Source of the DNA: Coriaria nepalensis
Taxonomy: Eukaryota; Streptophyta; Magnoliopsida; Cucurbitales; Coriariaceae
Direction of reading: 5' to 3'
NCBI GenBank assembly: GCA_027186245.1
Contig: CP114491.1
Location: forward strand, 9,917,501-9,981,500
Length of the DNA: 64,000 nt
The translations under genes and the position numbers were made by a program. Below are positions 61,151 through 64,000 of this stretch, piece by piece; positions within the stretch are counted from its first letter, which is position 1, and each line of letters starts with the position of its first letter. The notes beneath the pieces were generated by a model, which saw nothing but the letters and a program-made list of their open reading frames with translations, was not told the origin of the DNA and searched no databases.

Positions 61151-63456
61151 CACTCCTTTGAAGAACAAGTAGGGCCTGTATAGATCAACTAATCGCATCA
61201 CAAATCTAATCTTCCTATTGAGGTCGGTGCACATGCCCTGGAAATAGTGGCAGAACGCCGCATTCATCACTTCCAACCCCTAAACATAGGATCCAAGTGG
61301 AGATCAATTGCCATTAGACTTGATTTAGGGCAAGTTTTATCTAACAATTATTTTTAACAAGTTGTTTATTGTTATACGTACCTTTAGAAAGAGCAAGTAG
61401 CGAAGTGTCATGTATCTATGGAAGCTAGGCATGTTGGCCAAGACAGTGATCTTGCCAACCTTAACAGGCTTTCCATCTTTGTTAATCCATGGCTTTGCCG
61501 TGAAGTAGCGAAACCCGAAGTCTTGAAGATCGCCATATCTCAACGGATTGCTTACGGAAGAGCTCACGTGATAGATCTCATCATTTTCTTCCTTTGCATG
61601 AGCTGCCATTGCTACTATAATAGCATTCACCACCATATCAGCTGGTATCTACATTCAAATAGTTCTAATCAACTTGCTAGTAATTACTAAAAGACAATAA
61701 GTAAATTACTAATTAATCAACGTACTGCATCGATAAGTGCATTAACATCGCCAAGGAAGGCGGTCAATTTTCCTTTTCCGTAACCAACAGCAAGACTATC
61801 TATGGTTCTGCATGTTATTACAAACGTAAAATTAGTACAGTGAATTTTGATGATGATCATGTCTCACACACGCGCATATATATATATATATGGACTAATG
61901 TACCTGACTCCTTCACACCAACCAGGGAAAGGTTCTTTGCAAGTGCTTGTAACGATGCTTGGGCGTAAAATAACAACGGTTACATTCTCTTTTAGATCAC
62001 CTACCAACATCTCACCCATTGCCTTTGTAAATACATATGTATTTGGCCATCCATATGTCTTTGCCCTAATTATTTCATCAAGATATCAATGGAAATGTTC
62101 GATTATAGTAAATTATAATAATAACATAAGACATTCCTAGATACACATTAAAAAATATGGAGAAAAGAAAAATTCATTGACTTCTTATATAAAGTTTGGA
62201 GAATTTTATGAGTAGACTACAATCCATCTTAATTGTATATATTAGTTTTATATTATCGTGACTCCCATTACAAATCATTTTCAAATATTATATATAATTG
62301 AGATGAATCAAATAATCATAAGATTTATTGCTAGCATATGTCAATTACTTTTCTGATGTACATTTAATGTCTTAGGCTTAAACTTGTCCACAATCTTTAA
62401 TATTAGAGCTGTCAAAATAGGTAAGAATTTTTGGCTCGGCTCATGGCTGGGAAAAAAGAAAGAAGAGAAAGGAAAGTTTTTTCTTTATTTTCAAATAAGA
62501 GAACAAAGAAACTACTCAAAAATGAGAGTTAGATAAAGAAGTTTCATTCAAAACATGACAACCTCGAATCAGATTCTAGAACAAAATTTGATGAGTAATA
62601 ATTCATAAATTGGAATTAATTTATTAACAATTTTTTTCTTTCATTTAAACTCATTTTAATAATTCTTTTAGCTGGTTTAATAGGCACAATTGCCCTTTTT
62701 GGTGAAGTATAATAGGTCTACATCACTTAATTGGAATTTGGAAGGGTTCGTGGTGTGTAGTGTTGCCCTATTCGGTTCGTATAGGTTATGAGCTTTTAAG
62801 TTGCTTAATTAGCTTCACATGATTGGACATATCATGTTTCCCACTTTATTCACTAGTCAACGTTTTCGTTTTTTGTTTTTTCCCTTATCCCTTTTCCCTT
62901 CTAATATCAATTTGCCATATAAGGAAGGTTTCCTCTGTTTTTTTTTTTCCTCTTCGGATTAGCATGACATGTGATTAAGTTACCAAACATCTTAATTAGC
63001 TTTTGACTTCTGTGACATACAAGGTAGATTACTTCTCCTAATCCCATTTAAGGTTCGAAATCCTACATGTGCAAATTATTACTAGAAGCAAAGCATGTGA
63101 GAACCGATGAGGAGACAAACTTAACATGGAGAATTAGTGCAAACGACAGGTCAATAAAGAGAGGCAATAAAATTAGTAATTAATACTATATATGAATTGC
63201 CTAATTTATATCAATAAGCAGAAACTAATATTATATTTGAATTAGAATATGCTCCAGACAAACCTTTTTATACCCAAATCTTTCATGGCGAAAGTAATCG
63301 TTTCTTCACTAGCCCCCTCGGCACGAAGGTCAGCTAATGCATCCTCCGCCAGTTTCATCTCTGCTTCGATGTTCAATCCGGGTTTTCCATTTAGGGCTTC
63401 ACCCATTTTATAAGGAGTTTCGAGAATAAGCCCATCCTTCTCCCCACATACATAAG
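60894..63456 (-). CDS. Fatty acyl-CoA reductase FAR-D, 5' exons outside window
   Basis: Exons 10 to 5 of a further FAR gene: 60894-61053, 61152-61279, 61382-61648, 61726-61807, 61904-62065, 63264-63456. They have the same lengths as in FAR-A and FAR-B, except exon 8, which is 27 bases (nine codons) shorter in the stretch after AMAAHA. The sequence reads [40 protein letters not shown] (catalytic YxxxK present), then to the sterile domain [20 protein letters not shown], and ends [10 protein letters not shown] with TGA at 60894-60896. 63457-64000 is probably intron 4; exons 1-4 must lie beyond. All visible junctions keep frame, so the gene looks functional. It is most like FAR-C. Confidence 0.88.
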
Positions 63457-64000
63457 CTAATCAAAAAGAAAATCAAATATATAAAGAGTAAGGATCATAC
63501 TGCATCATAATGTGATTATGTATAACAAGTTAATGGCAACTAGATTGATTTGAATGCATAATTAAGAATTTGATAAAAGTTATAAAACAGTGTAATTAGG
63601 AACCGTTTGAGATAGCCAGGAAGACCCAATTAATATATGCTTGAACACAAGACTTATAGTTATATGTATACCGGACGAGACTTTCTTTATGCGATGCATG
63701 AATGTAGATCAGAGATTTCATGGGAGTATTGAATGATGATCTAGTAAACTAGAAACAAAGTCCGATCACCTATTTATTACAGTGCCATACCATGATGTTG
63801 GGCACATTTGTATCTCTTCGGTCACACATTGTAATAATGTCACAACGTGATAATAGTTATGAAGTACATTCATGTGTCTGCCGTGCAATATTGTAGTAAA
63901 GTAGGTGATCAATTAATGAGCAAGTTAGACAATCGATGGAAAAGAGGTAACTGTTGACATGTCGTCAAAGAGAGAATATTATAAAAACTATGGTACGTAG

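Noticed and set aside
63050..63062. GGTTCGAAATCCT resembling a tRNA B box
   Set aside because: No A box or acceptor-stem pairing could be found at the right distance; the same sequence is part of the duplicated FAR intron.

Overview
This window is nuclear DNA of a dicot-like flowering plant. Coding exons with GT/AG introns lie in AT-rich spacer, next to decayed LTR and LINE retroelements, small inverted-terminal elements and microsatellites. The proteins are plant families: a WD40-cyclophilin of the Arabidopsis CYP71 type, root-cap/extensin chimeras, a CYP94-type P450, a proteinaceous RNase P and fatty acyl-CoA reductases. I cannot name the species.

Left part (1-17.2 kb). The 3' part of CYP71 is followed by a small five-exon gene I do not recognise. 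Its first intron holds a long inverted repeat that carries extra copies of its own exon 2, plus a displaced piece of CYP71. Then come a ribosomal P2 gene with telo-box/site II promoter elements, an RTE-type LINE remnant, a coiled-coil gene killed by two stops and two frameshifts, and an intact aldo-keto reductase with two competing first exons.

Middle part (18-35 kb). Four secreted proline-rich/root-cap genes form a cluster, three intact and one dead. The first encodes 93 consecutive prolines. A ruined copia element and a 190-bp hAT-like MITE follow, then an intronless P450 of the CYP94 (probably CYP94C, jasmonate catabolism) type.

Right part (39-64 kb). A six-exon proteinaceous RNase P (PRORP2/3-like) precedes a tandem array of fatty acyl-CoA reductase (FAR) genes, all on the minus strand: FAR-A and FAR-B intact (502 codons each, identical exon lengths), FAR-C a pseudogene, and FAR-D running off the window end. 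A ~200-bp tandem repeat lies between FAR-A and FAR-B.

Functionally, the two clusters suggest extracellular barrier or wall chemistry: proline-rich wall proteins, and primary fatty alcohols for suberin, wax or pollen wall. The window's main theme is local duplication followed by decay. No wholly new biochemical system is evident. The most unusual items are the self-matching intronic inverted repeat, the alternative first exons and the 93-proline run.
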